NCBI RefSeq assembly: GCF_002298975.1
Contig: NZ_DBMV01000010.1
Coordinates: 62,001-126,000, forward strand
Length of the DNA: 64,000 bases
Direction: 5' to 3'
Source: Ralstonia sp. UBA689
Lineage (GTDB): Bacteria > Pseudomonadota > Gammaproteobacteria > Burkholderiales > Burkholderiaceae
Positions 44,900 through 53,624 of the stretch are shown one piece after another. The position numbers were made by a program, and so were the translations under genes. Position 1 is the stretch's first letter. Every line of letters starts with the position of its first letter. The notes beneath the pieces were generated by a model. That model was not told where the DNA came from and searched no databases. It saw only the letters and a program-made list of their open reading frames with translations.

Positions 44900-46369
44900 A
44901 TGTCCGAAGACATTCTCGTCAATATCACGCCACAAGAAACGCGCGTGGCCATCGTCCAGCAGGCCGCCGTTCAGGAACTCCACATCGAGCGCACGCTTAC
45001 GCGCGGCCTGGTCGGCAACATCTACCTCGGCAAGGTCGTGCGCGTGCTGCCGGGCATGCAGTCGGCCTTTATCGACATCGGCCTGGAGCGCGCGGCTTTC
45101 CTGCACGTGGCCGACATCTGGCACCCGCGCGATGCCAAGGACGCGCCGCCCACGCCGCAGATTGCCATCGAGAAAACGCTTTTCGAAGGCCAGGCCCTGA
45201 TGGTGCAGGTCATCAAAGACCCGATCGGCACCAAGGGCGCGCGACTGTCCACGCAGATCAGCATTGCGGGCCGCACGCTGGTGTATCTGCCGCAGGACCC
45301 GCACATCGGCATCTCGCAGAAGATCGGCAACGAGACCGAACGCGAGGCGCTGCGTGCGCGCGTGACCGGCATGGTGCCAGCCGACGAGCGCGGTGGCTTT
45401 ATCGTGCGCACCATCGCCGAAGAAGCGACGGATGAAGAGCTTGCCAACGATGTTGCCTACCTGCGCAAGATCTGGGCGACCATCCGCCATAACGCCACCA
45501 CCCTGCCCGCGCCATCGATCCTGTACCAGGATCTGAACCTCGCCCAGCGCGTGCTGCGCGACTTTGTGACCGACGAAACGCGCAGCATCCAGGTCGATTC
45601 GCGCGAGAACCATCAGAAGCTCATCGAGTTTGCGCAGGAGTACACGCCCGCCGTGGTGGGGCGCCTGACGCACTACACCGGCGAGCGGCCGATCTTCGAC
45701 CTGTACAACATCGAGGCGGAGATCGAGCGCGCGCTGTCGCGCCGGGTCGATCTGAAATCGGGCGGCTACCTGATGATCGACCAGACCGAGGCGATGACGA
45801 CCATCGACGTCAACACCGGCGGCTACGTGGGGGCACGCAACTTCGACGACACGATCTTCAAGACCAACCTGGAAGCCGCGCATACAATCGCACGACAACT
45901 GCGGCTGCGTAACCTGGGCGGCATCATCATCATCGACTTCATCGACATGGAGTCGTCCGAGCATCGTGACGCGGTGCTGGCTGAGCTGCGCAAGGCGCTG
46001 GCGCGCGATCGCACGCGGATCACGGTCAACAGCTTCTCGCAACTCGGCCTGGTGGAGATGACGCGCAAGCGCACGCGCGAATCGCTCGCGCACGTACTGT
46101 GCGAGCAGTGTCCGGTGTGTCAGGGCAAGGGCCAGGTGAAGACACCGCGCACGGTGTGCTACGACATCCTGCGCGAGATCATGCGCGAGTCGCGGCAGTT
46201 CAACCCGCGCGAGTTCCGTATCCTGGCCTCGCAGGCGGTGATCGACCTGTTCCTGGAAGAAGAAAGCCAGCACTTGGCGATGCTGGGGGACTTCATCGGC
46301 AAGCCGATTTCGCTGCAGGTGGAGTCGTCGGCTGCCAGCCAGGAGCAGTACGACATCATTCTGATGTAG
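44900..46369 (+). CDS. rng: Ribonuclease G
   Basis: Single-strand endonuclease maturing 16S rRNA 5' ends, 489 residues. An S1-like domain lies at about 40-125 (RGLVGNIYLGKVVRVLPGM, SAFIDIGLERAAFLHVAD). The catalytic region carries MTTIDVNTGGYVG and GGIIIIDFIDMESSEHRDAV, with two metal-binding Asp. The Zn-link is CEQCPVCQGKGQVK. It lacks the long C-terminal scaffold of RNase E. It follows maf by 104 nt. Confidence 0.96.
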   Translation: MSEDILVNITPQETRVAIVQQAAVQELHIERTLTRGLVGNIYLGKVVRVLPGMQSAFIDIGLERAAFLHVADIWHPRDAKDAPPTPQIAIEKTLFEGQALMVQVIKDPIGTKGARLSTQISIAGRTLVYLPQDPHIGISQKIGNETEREALRARVTGMVPADERGGFIVRTIAEEATDEELANDVAYLRKIWATIRHNATTLPAPSILYQDLNLAQRVLRDFVTDETRSIQVDSRENHQKLIEFAQEYTPAVVGRLTHYTGERPIFDLYNIEAEIERALSRRVDLKSGGYLMIDQTEAMTTIDVNTGGYVGARNFDDTIFKTNLEAAHTIARQLRLRNLGGIIIIDFIDMESSEHRDAVLAELRKALARDRTRITVNSFSQLGLVEMTRKRTRESLAHVLCEQCPVCQGKGQVKTPRTVCYDILREIMRESRQFNPREFRILASQAVIDLFLEEESQHLAMLGDFIGKPISLQVESSAASQEQYDIILM

Positions 46370-46393
46370 CACCGCTCCCGGCGAACACGGCCG

Positions 46394-47785
46394 TTACGGC
46401 TTGACAGGGCTGCCGTGCGGGACTGGGGTGCCAGCCCTCGATCGAGCCGCCCGCTCGGTCAGACGCTGTATCTGTTCGCGCATGGCCAGCAGCGCGGCAA
46501 GCACCACCAACATCGCAGTCCCGAGCATCGCCAGATAGGCTGAGGCGCCGCCCGCCGTGATGACGACTGCGCCGGCAAATGCGCTGAGGATTGCGCCGAG
46601 GCGCCCAAAGGCCACAGCCGAGGCCGTGCCCGTGGCGCGCACCGCCGTCGGATAGACATAAGCGCATAGCGCATACATCGTCGACTGCACGGCGTTGACG
46701 AACAACCCGTGCAAGCACAGACCCAGGATCAGCAGATTGGTGTTCAGCTTGGCGTCCACGCCTTGCAGGGCAAATGCGCTCGCGGCAGCGCCCACGCAAC
46801 AGATGGCCATGGGCCAGCGCGAGCCCCATCGGGCAATGGCAACAGCGCACACCAACGCGCCGACCACACCGCCCAGGTTGTATGCCGTCAGCCCGGAACC
46901 CGCAACGCCTACGCTCAATCCTTCTGACGCCAGCATGGTCGGCAGCCAGCTGAACGCCGCGTACACCGCCAGCAGGCACATAAAGAACGCTGCCCAGAGC
47001 GCCACCGTGTCGCGGGCCTGCCCCGGCGCAAACAACGAACCGAAACTCGCGTGCTGGATGACCTTCTGCCCTGCCAGATCCGTGAAGGCGGCGTTGGCCG
47101 GAACATCACGCTCCATCGTCGCCAGCAAACGCGCCAGTTGCGGCCAGTTCGACTGTCGACGCGCCAGGAAACGCGGCGACTCCGGAAGCGCAGCCATCAG
47201 CACAACGCCCAGCAGCAGTGGTAGCGCGCCGCCGATCCAGAACAGCCCGCGCCACCCATACAGCGGCAGCACGTGACCCGCGAACAGCCCCGCGAGCATC
47301 CCGCCCAAGGGCACGCAGACGATGGTTGCCGTCACCGCCAGCGTGCGCCGGCGGGCGGGCGTGAACTCGGCCGTCATGGTTGTCGAGCTCGGTAGTGCGC
47401 CGCCAATGCCGAGGCCCGCGATGAACCGCAGTGCGGCAATCGTCGCTACGTTGGGCGCAAACCCGATCGAACACGTCGCCACGCCAAACACGAACACGCT
47501 GCCGATCAACGCCCAGCGCCGCCCGAAGCGATCGGCAAACAAACCGGCCAGCGCGCTGCCGAATCCCATGCCGATCAACCCGGCCGCCACCGCCGGCGCA
47601 AATGCATTGCGTGTGATGCCCCACTCCTTGATCAGCACCGGGATGGCAAAACCGATCAGTTGGCCGTCAAAGCCGTCCATGACGATGGCGAAGGCGGCCA
47701 GCAGCACCGCAGCCTTCTGCGCCAACGAGAACAGTCCGTCGTCAAGCACGGTGCCGATGTCTACGATGGTCTGGTTCTGACTCAT
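46394..47785 (-). CDS. MFS transporter, aromatic acid:proton symporter type
   Basis: A 463-residue importer with about 12 helices. The AAHS-type first helix carries VMDGFDGQLIGFAIPVLIKE with the Asp needed for substrate uptake. The loop 2-3 motif is GLFADRFGRRWALIGS. The central loop PESPRFLARRQSNWPQLARL is typical. Next to the benzoylformate-type enzymes it probably imports a mandelate-like or benzoate-like acid. 173 nt separate it from the reductase gene; it could have its own promoter. The start MSQNQTIVDIG is family-like and removes 32 codons. Confidence 0.9.
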   Translation of the reverse strand: MSQNQTIVDIGTVLDDGLFSLAQKAAVLLAAFAIVMDGFDGQLIGFAIPVLIKEWGITRNAFAPAVAAGLIGMGFGSALAGLFADRFGRRWALIGSVFVFGVATCSIGFAPNVATIAALRFIAGLGIGGALPSSTTMTAEFTPARRRTLAVTATIVCVPLGGMLAGLFAGHVLPLYGWRGLFWIGGALPLLLGVVLMAALPESPRFLARRQSNWPQLARLLATMERDVPANAAFTDLAGQKVIQHASFGSLFAPGQARDTVALWAAFFMCLLAVYAAFSWLPTMLASEGLSVGVAGSGLTAYNLGGVVGALVCAVAIARWGSRWPMAICCVGAAASAFALQGVDAKLNTNLLILGLCLHGLFVNAVQSTMYALCAYVYPTAVRATGTASAVAFGRLGAILSAFAGAVVITAGGASAYLAMLGTAMLVVLAALLAMREQIQRLTERAARSRAGTPVPHGSPVKP

Positions 47786-47958
47786 GCCGGCCTCCGTGGG
47801 AATGTCGCGAGCTCGAACGCCCGACACCATGGAAGCGCCCGGACGCAAATGCCGGGTACAGCCTCCAATCTGGAATTGCACATCATGTGGTTGTCTCCTT
47901 TGAGCAGGCGTCTGCGCGCCGTTGGATTGACGAGGCCGGGCGTGTTCCAGCCGCGGCG

Positions 47959-48897
47959 CTACGGGGCTTGCGGCCTCACGGCCTGCGCCTGTACCAACCT
48001 CACAAGCTGCATGAGCGTCTCGGTGTGCGGTACGGGCACGCCATGCCGGCGCGCGGTTGCCACTACGGCGCCGTTGATCGATTCAATCTCGGTCGGGCGG
48101 CCCGCCAGAACGTCTTGCAACATGGAGGGCTTGTGCCCGCGATGCGCGACGATGGCATGCAGCACGTTGTCGCTCACCGTGGCGGCATCGACGGCGACGC
48201 CACTCGCGCGCGCCACAGCCAGCACTTCATCCACGATGGCCAGCGCAAGCGCCGGGCCATCCTCCGACGCGCCGAGCGCATCGACGGGTCGATTCAATAC
48301 CGTGCAAAGCGGATTGAGCGCAGCATTGAAGGCGACCTTTTCCCACACCGCGCCCCATACGTTCGGATCAGCGCGGCAATTCAAGCCGGCTTGCGTCAGC
48401 GCCTGCACCGCCCGTGCAAGCGCGGGCCCCTTGGCGCCATCGGCGGCCATCATGCGTATCGCGCCGGCACCGTGCGAACGCACGTGGCCGGGGCCTGCTA
48501 GGTCGGCCGGCCATGTCGTCACGCCGACGAAGATCCGCTCGCGCGGCACCGTCGTAGCCAGCGCCTCCACATTGCCCAGGCCGTTCCGCAACGTCAGCAC
48601 ATGCGTTGATGGCCCGACGAGATGCCGTACGCTCGCAAGCGCGGCGCGCGTGTGCATCGCCTTGGTGAAGACGATGAGCAGGTCTGGCGTCTGCTTCGCC
48701 ATACCAGGACGCATGGCGTGCAGGTTGCGGATGTGGCGCTCGCCCGTGTCGGTATCGAGCCGCAAGCCGTGCATGCCGATCGCCTCGATATGCGCATCGT
48801 TGATATCGAGCAGCGTGACGCGTTCGCCCGCTTCGGCCAGCAACCCACCGAACAGCGAGCCCATTGCGCCGGCGCCGAGTATCGCAATCTCCATCAT
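47959..48897 (-). CDS. Ketopantoate-reductase-family dehydrogenase, possible D-mandelate dehydrogenase
   Basis: A 312-residue NAD(P)-dependent 2-hydroxy/2-keto acid dehydrogenase of the PanE fold. The cofactor motif is IAILGAGAMGSLFGGLLAEA and the DLLIVFTKAMHT segment has the conserved Lys. The catalytic Lys is in WEKVAFNAALNPLCTVLNRP and the Glu-Ser in TEIESINGAVV. True PanE acts in pantothenate synthesis, but here the gene lies 4 nt after a benzaldehyde-type dehydrogenase and the decarboxylase. PanE-fold D-mandelate dehydrogenases are known in enterococci. Conversion of D-mandelate to benzoylformate is therefore the best guess; it is inference. Confidence 0.85.
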   Translation of the reverse strand: MMEIAILGAGAMGSLFGGLLAEAGERVTLLDINDAHIEAIGMHGLRLDTDTGERHIRNLHAMRPGMAKQTPDLLIVFTKAMHTRAALASVRHLVGPSTHVLTLRNGLGNVEALATTVPRERIFVGVTTWPADLAGPGHVRSHGAGAIRMMAADGAKGPALARAVQALTQAGLNCRADPNVWGAVWEKVAFNAALNPLCTVLNRPVDALGASEDGPALALAIVDEVLAVARASGVAVDAATVSDNVLHAIVAHRGHKPSMLQDVLAGRPTEIESINGAVVATARRHGVPVPHTETLMQLVRLVQAQAVRPQAP

Positions 48898-48901
48898 CGG
48901 C

Positions 48902-50386
48902 TCAGAACGGGTAATGGCGCGGTGTGGTCTGCACGGTCATCCACCGCAACTCGGTGAACTCGGCCACGCCAGCGCGGCCACCGAAACGGCCGAAGCCGCT
49001 CGCCTTGACGCCACCAAACGGCATCTGCGCCTCGTCGTGCACAGTCGGGCCATTGATATGGCAGATGCCCGATTCGATGCGTCGCGCCGCAATCATGGCG
49101 CGGGCCACGTCACGGCTGAAAACGGCGGAGGACAGGCCATACGCGTTGTCATTTGCGCAGGCCACAGCGGCATCGTCGCCGCTCACCCGCACGATGCACT
49201 TGACGGGGCCGAACGACTCTTCCGCGTAGATCAGCATGCCGGCCGTAACGTGGTCGAGCAGCGTGGCGGGCATCAGCGTGCTGGTGGCCTTGCCACCGCA
49301 CAGCAGCGTGGCGCCCTTGGCAAGCGCGTCGTCGATGAGATGGTTGCACCGCTCCACCGTGCTCATGTCGACCACCGAACCCAGCACCGCCGGCCCCTTG
49401 CGCGGGTCACCCAGCGACAGCGACGCTGCCTTCGCCGCGAGCTTGGCGACGAACACATCGGCAATGGATTCGTCCACGATGATGCGTTCCGTGGACATGC
49501 AGATCTGCCCCGAATTGGCGAATGCGCCGAAGGCTGCGCCGGCCACGGCGGCATCGATGTCCGCATCGGCCAGCACCAGCAGTGGCGCCTTGCCGCCCAG
49601 CTCGAGCACTGCGGGCTTGAGATACGTTGCGCACGTCTGCGCGATGATGCGACCCACGCGCGTAGATCCCGTGAAGTTGACGCGCCGCACGGCGGGGTGC
49701 GCAATCATGGCCTCCACCACGGCGCCCGCATCGGCCGGCGCGTTCGTCACGAAATTGACGACGCCGTCTGGCAAACCGGCTTCCTGCAGCGCTTCAATGA
49801 TGAGGCCATGCGTGGCAGGGGAAACTTCCGAGCCCTTTAGCACGACGGTATTGCCGCATGCCAGCGGCAACGCGATCGCTCGCACCCCAAGGATGACCGG
49901 TGCATTCCACGGTGCGATCCCCAGCACTACGCCTGCAGGCTGGCGCACGCCCATGGCCAGACTGCCCGGCACGTCGGACGGGATGATCTCGCCCGCGATC
50001 TGCGTGATCATGGCGGCGGCTTCCTGCAGGCCGCCGACAGCCAGATGCACGTTGAAGCCGGCCCACAACGCAGAGGCGCCCGTCTCAGCGGCCATGGCGG
50101 CGGCAAAGGCTGCGCCCTTGGCTTCGAGCGCCTGCGCAGCGCGCATGAGCAGCGCACGGCGTTCGGTCGGGCCCATTGCGGCCCAGGCGGGAAATGCAGC
50201 GGCCGCTGCATCGACGGCACGACGTGCGTCATCAACCGTGGCGGCCGGTGCACGCGTTGCCACGGTGCCATCAAGCGGGTTGCGTCGCTCGAAAACCTCG
50301 CCATCGGCTGCTTGTACACGCTCGCCGTTGATCAGCATCGAGATGGTCTGCGCCGCTTCCAGCGGTGCAACGGTCGTATTCGTCAT
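48902..50386 (-). CDS. Aldehyde dehydrogenase, benzaldehyde/vanillin-type
   Basis: A 494-residue NAD(P)-dependent dehydrogenase oxidising an aldehyde to its acid. Conserved sites are GIAPWNAPVILGVRAIALPL, FTGSTRVGRIIAQ, the Glu in AVLELGGKAPL, and the nucleophilic Cys in ANSGQICMSTERI. The C-terminal segment HDEAQMPFGGVKASGFGRFG matches the salicylaldehyde/vanillin/benzaldehyde subgroup. The ATG overlaps the mdlC stop by one nt (TGATG), so benzaldehyde made by the decarboxylase would be handed to it at once. Confidence 0.93.
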   Translation of the reverse strand: MTNTTVAPLEAAQTISMLINGERVQAADGEVFERRNPLDGTVATRAPAATVDDARRAVDAAAAAFPAWAAMGPTERRALLMRAAQALEAKGAAFAAAMAAETGASALWAGFNVHLAVGGLQEAAAMITQIAGEIIPSDVPGSLAMGVRQPAGVVLGIAPWNAPVILGVRAIALPLACGNTVVLKGSEVSPATHGLIIEALQEAGLPDGVVNFVTNAPADAGAVVEAMIAHPAVRRVNFTGSTRVGRIIAQTCATYLKPAVLELGGKAPLLVLADADIDAAVAGAAFGAFANSGQICMSTERIIVDESIADVFVAKLAAKAASLSLGDPRKGPAVLGSVVDMSTVERCNHLIDDALAKGATLLCGGKATSTLMPATLLDHVTAGMLIYAEESFGPVKCIVRVSGDDAAVACANDNAYGLSSAVFSRDVARAMIAARRIESGICHINGPTVHDEAQMPFGGVKASGFGRFGGRAGVAEFTELRWMTVQTTPRHYPF

Positions 50387-51975
50387 CAGGCGATCTCCAC
50401 TTCAATCAGGGTGGGGCCGGCGGATTGCAGCGCGGTGCGCAGCGTCGCTTCCAGCATGTGTGGGTCGGTCACGCGCTCGCCAGTGCAGCCCATGGCGCGA
50501 GCCAGACCAACGAAGTCGATGCCGTTCAAGTCGGTGCCCTGCACCACATCGTTGGCGGCAAAGCCGAACACCGGCGCAAACTCCTGCAGGGCAGCGTAGC
50601 GGCGGTTGTTCAGGATCACGAATGTCATGGGAAGCTCAAGCAGCGAGGCGCTGCGCAGCGCCTGGATCGAATACATGCTTGATCCATCGCCAATCAGGCC
50701 GATCACCCGCGAGCCTTGCTTGGCCAAAGCGACACCCACGGCAGCGGGCATGCCGTACCCCAACCCGCCGCTATCCATGGTGTAAAACGCCCCCGAACGG
50801 CGCATCGGCAGATAGGCCTGCATGATGGACCGGGCGCTCGGCGCTTCTTCAACGACGATGTCTGTCGGGCCACGCACGGCGTCGAGCGTTTGCAAAACGA
50901 AGGCTGCCGACATGGGCGAACCCGGCTCGGCGCGCGGCGACTTGGCGCGCGGCGGCGGCAGCGGCCGGGCTGGCGGTGCGGATCTGGCGAGCAGGTCAAG
51001 CACGCCCAGGCGGATGTTGCCGACGGCAGAGATGCCTTCAGGCGTCCACGCGGCCGTGGCCGGATCGTCGATCAATTGCACCAGCTTTGCGCCCGCCGGC
51101 ACGTGCGGGCCGTGTCCTTCCACGTGATACGTGAACGCCGGAGCGCCAAGCGCGAAGACCACGTCATGCCCTTGCAGCAGCGCGACGATCTTCTCGCGCA
51201 TCGCCGGCAGGAAGCCGGCGAACAGCCGGTGGTCTTCCGGAAATGCGCCTCGCCCCGCCATCGGTGCAGTGAACACCCGCGCGTGATGCGCCTCGGCGAG
51301 TTGCACGACGGCATCCCAGGCCCCCGCGCGGTCCACTGCAGCGCCCACTACGAACGCCGGCCGCTGCGCCGCGTCCAGTACGTCGCCAATGCGAGCAAGC
51401 GTGACCGCGTCCGGCCGTACCACTGTTGCAACTTCGTGTTCGGCCACCGGCTCCGTTACGTGGTCCCAATCATCGACGGGAATCGACACCAGCACTGGCC
51501 CACGTGGCTCGTGCATGGCGATGTGATACGCGCGGGCCAGCGCCAACGGAACATCTTGAGCGCGTGCCGGTTCGATGCTCCATTTCACATACGGCTTGGG
51601 CAGCTCGGTTGCCTGGTTGGAGGCAAGAAATGGATCGAATGGCAGGATGGAGCGCGCCTGCTGCCCGGCCGTGATGACCAGCGGCGTGCGATTCTTGAAG
51701 GCCGTGAAGATGTTGCCCATGGCGTTGCCGACACCGGCGGCCGAGTGCAGGTTCACCAGCGCGGCGTTGCCCGTTGCCTGCGCGTAGCCATCGGCCATGC
51801 CGACCACCACGGCTTCCTGCAAGCCCAGGATGTAGCGGAAGTCCTCCGGAAAATCGCGAAACATCGGCAGCTCGGTCGAGCCGGGATTGCCAAAGACGTG
51901 GGTCATGCCGAGCCGGCGCAGCAGCTCGATGGTGGCGTCGCGCACGGTGGTCAGTGCGAGCGAGGTGCGGGTCAT
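50386..51975 (-). CDS. mdlC: Benzoylformate decarboxylase (thiamine-diphosphate enzyme)
   Basis: A 529-residue ThDP enzyme turning benzoylformate into benzaldehyde and CO2. The residues characterising benzoylformate decarboxylase are all present: Ser33 in FGNPGSTELPMFRDFP, Glu54 in ILGLQEAVVVGM, His77 in LVNLHSAAGVGN and His284 in FTYHVEGHGP. They correspond to Ser26, Glu47, His70 and His281 of the Pseudomonas enzyme. The ThDP motif starts GDGSSMYSIQAL and ends ILNNRRY. A related aryl glyoxylate may be the true substrate. It is the first gene of the operon, divergent from the LysR gene. Confidence 0.9.
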   Translation of the reverse strand: MTRTSLALTTVRDATIELLRRLGMTHVFGNPGSTELPMFRDFPEDFRYILGLQEAVVVGMADGYAQATGNAALVNLHSAAGVGNAMGNIFTAFKNRTPLVITAGQQARSILPFDPFLASNQATELPKPYVKWSIEPARAQDVPLALARAYHIAMHEPRGPVLVSIPVDDWDHVTEPVAEHEVATVVRPDAVTLARIGDVLDAAQRPAFVVGAAVDRAGAWDAVVQLAEAHHARVFTAPMAGRGAFPEDHRLFAGFLPAMREKIVALLQGHDVVFALGAPAFTYHVEGHGPHVPAGAKLVQLIDDPATAAWTPEGISAVGNIRLGVLDLLARSAPPARPLPPPRAKSPRAEPGSPMSAAFVLQTLDAVRGPTDIVVEEAPSARSIMQAYLPMRRSGAFYTMDSGGLGYGMPAAVGVALAKQGSRVIGLIGDGSSMYSIQALRSASLLELPMTFVILNNRRYAALQEFAPVFGFAANDVVQGTDLNGIDFVGLARAMGCTGERVTDPHMLEATLRTALQSAGPTLIEVEIA

Positions 51976-52022
51976 ACGGGCAGTCTCCTTGAAACAGGCT
52001 GCCAGTATGGAATCCGTAGTTC

Positions 52023-52050
52023 TTAACGCGATATTGAATTATTTCGTTAA
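52023..52050. promoter_or_regulatory. Inverted repeat between mdlC and lysR, likely LysR operator
   Basis: TTAACG and CGTTAA form a perfect 6-bp inverted repeat 16 nt apart in the AT-rich 92-bp divergent gap. LysR regulators bind interrupted dyads of T-N11-A type in such gaps, so this is the obvious site for autoregulation and control of mdlC. Confidence 0.5.
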
Positions 52051-52067
52051 AGTCATTACCTTTTGGC

Positions 52068-52967
52068 ATGACTTTCGATCTGCGCCAGCTGCGCGCCTTT
52101 ACCACCATCGTTTCCGCCGGCAGCCTCGGGCGTGCGGCGGAAGTCCTGCACGTCACCCAGCCCGCGCTGAGCCGGATCATCAAGCGGTTGGAGGACGAAG
52201 TGGGCGCTCCGCTGTTCGAGCGGCACTCCAAAGGCATGCAGCTGACGGCGATCGGAGAGGCGCTGCTGCCGCATGCCTCATTGCTGCAGCGCGAAGCCGA
52301 TTACGCGCGTGAAGAGATCGATGCCATGCGCGGCCTCGCCAAGGGCACCATCCGCGTTGGCGCAGTGGGCAGCATCGCCAGCTACATCCTGCCACTGGCG
52401 GTGGGCACCGTGGTGGCGCGCTGGCCGAACCTGCGCGTGGAGATCCTCGAAGGCGTGTGGGACCGGCTGGCCGAAGGTCTCGTCAAGCACGAGATCGACC
52501 TGGCGCTCTCGATGGCGATGCCGGATACGGACGAGATCATCGCCATCGCCGATTGCCGATGGGAGGACGCCAGCTTCGTCGTGGCATCGCCCGAGCATCC
52601 GCTGCGCAAGCGTCCAGCGCTTACGCTGGCCGATACGCTGGTTGCGCCGTGGGCCGTTCCGCCGCGCGGCACCGGGCCGTACGAACACATGCGGCAGGTG
52701 TTCGAGGCCGCGGGCCTGAGCTTGCCCAACATCGTGGTGGAAACGCGCTCGGTGACGGCGCTCAAGAGCCTCGTGGCGCGTTCCGGCTTCCTGAGCTGGA
52801 TGGCGGAGCCCATGATCGATGCAGAACGCCGTGCCGGGGTGATCGAACCGCTGCCGATTCCCGGCCTCGTGGCACGCCGTACGCTCACTGCGTTCAGGCG
52901 TCGCCACGGCATCCTGCCCAGCCCCGCCGTCAAGCTGCTCGAAGCGCTGCGCGAGCTGACGGCGTAG
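52068..52967 (+). CDS. LysR-family regulator of the benzoylformate operon
   Basis: A 299-residue regulator. The N-terminal winged HTH is intact: LRQLRAFTTIVSAGSLGRAA then VLHVTQPALSRIIKRLEDEV. The effector domain starts near residue 92 (TIRVGAVGSIASYILPLAV). It is divergent from mdlC across 92 bp, so it very probably controls that operon and senses the substrate or a pathway intermediate. Convergent with the next gene (14 bp gap). Confidence 0.92.
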   Translation: MTFDLRQLRAFTTIVSAGSLGRAAEVLHVTQPALSRIIKRLEDEVGAPLFERHSKGMQLTAIGEALLPHASLLQREADYAREEIDAMRGLAKGTIRVGAVGSIASYILPLAVGTVVARWPNLRVEILEGVWDRLAEGLVKHEIDLALSMAMPDTDEIIAIADCRWEDASFVVASPEHPLRKRPALTLADTLVAPWAVPPRGTGPYEHMRQVFEAAGLSLPNIVVETRSVTALKSLVARSGFLSWMAEPMIDAERRAGVIEPLPIPGLVARRTLTAFRRRHGILPSPAVKLLEALRELTA

Positions 52968-52981
52968 CGCGGCCCACGGGC

Positions 52982-53578
52982 CTACTTCTTCTCACGCGGC
53001 AGGCGACCCAGCACGAAAAACTCGTCGTTCGGCCGCATCGAGATCACGTTCGCCATGCGGTTGGACAGACCGAAGAACGCCGTGATGCCGGCGATATCCC
53101 AGATGTCCTCATCGTCAAAGCCGTGCACGCGCAGCGCGTCGTAATCGGATTCGTTGACGGTGTGCGATGCCGTACAAACCTTCATCGCAAAATCGAGCAT
53201 GGCGCGCTGGCGCGGAGAAATGTCTGCCTTGCGGTAGTTGACGGCAACCTGATCGGCGACGAGCGGGTTCTTCTCGTAGATACGCAGAATGGCGCCGTGC
53301 GCGACCACGCAATACAGGCACTGGTTGGCGCCGGAAGTGGCAACCACGATCATTTCGCGCTCACCCTTGGTGAGGCTGCTGCCTTCGCGCAGCATCAGCG
53401 CATCGTGGTAGGCGAAGAAGGCGCGGCACTCATCAGGCCGGTGCGATAGCGCGAGGAAGACGTTGGGCACGAAGCCGGCCTTCTCCTGCACTTCGAGGAT
53501 GCGCGCGCGGATGTCGACGGGAATGTCGGCCAGTTCCGGAACGGGGAACCGGCTGATGGGCGGCGTGGTGGTCGTCAT
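52982..53578 (-). CDS. AhpD-like peroxidase-related protein
   Basis: A 198-residue carboxymuconolactone-decarboxylase/AhpD-fold protein. The redox motif ANQCLYCVVAHGAILR has CxxC followed by His as in AhpD. It belongs to the uncharacterised peroxidase-related group with VPNVFLALSHRPDECRAFFA near residue 40. It may reduce hydroperoxides or act on small organic molecules. The start MTTTTPPISRF follows GGAGAC; an upstream extension of 44 codons enters the msbA downstream region. Confidence 0.88.
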   Translation of the reverse strand: MTTTTPPISRFPVPELADIPVDIRARILEVQEKAGFVPNVFLALSHRPDECRAFFAYHDALMLREGSSLTKGEREMIVVATSGANQCLYCVVAHGAILRIYEKNPLVADQVAVNYRKADISPRQRAMLDFAMKVCTASHTVNESDYDALRVHGFDDEDIWDIAGITAFFGLSNRMANVISMRPNDEFFVLGRLPREKK

Positions 53579-53624
53579 GATGTCTCCTTTGGTTTGAGCA
53601 TCTTGCGCACGCCGCCCTGAGGGG

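Noticed and set aside
47660..49840. A 726-codon open frame on the plus strand
   Set aside because: It runs antisense through three genes of the benzoylformate operon and has no recognisable domain.
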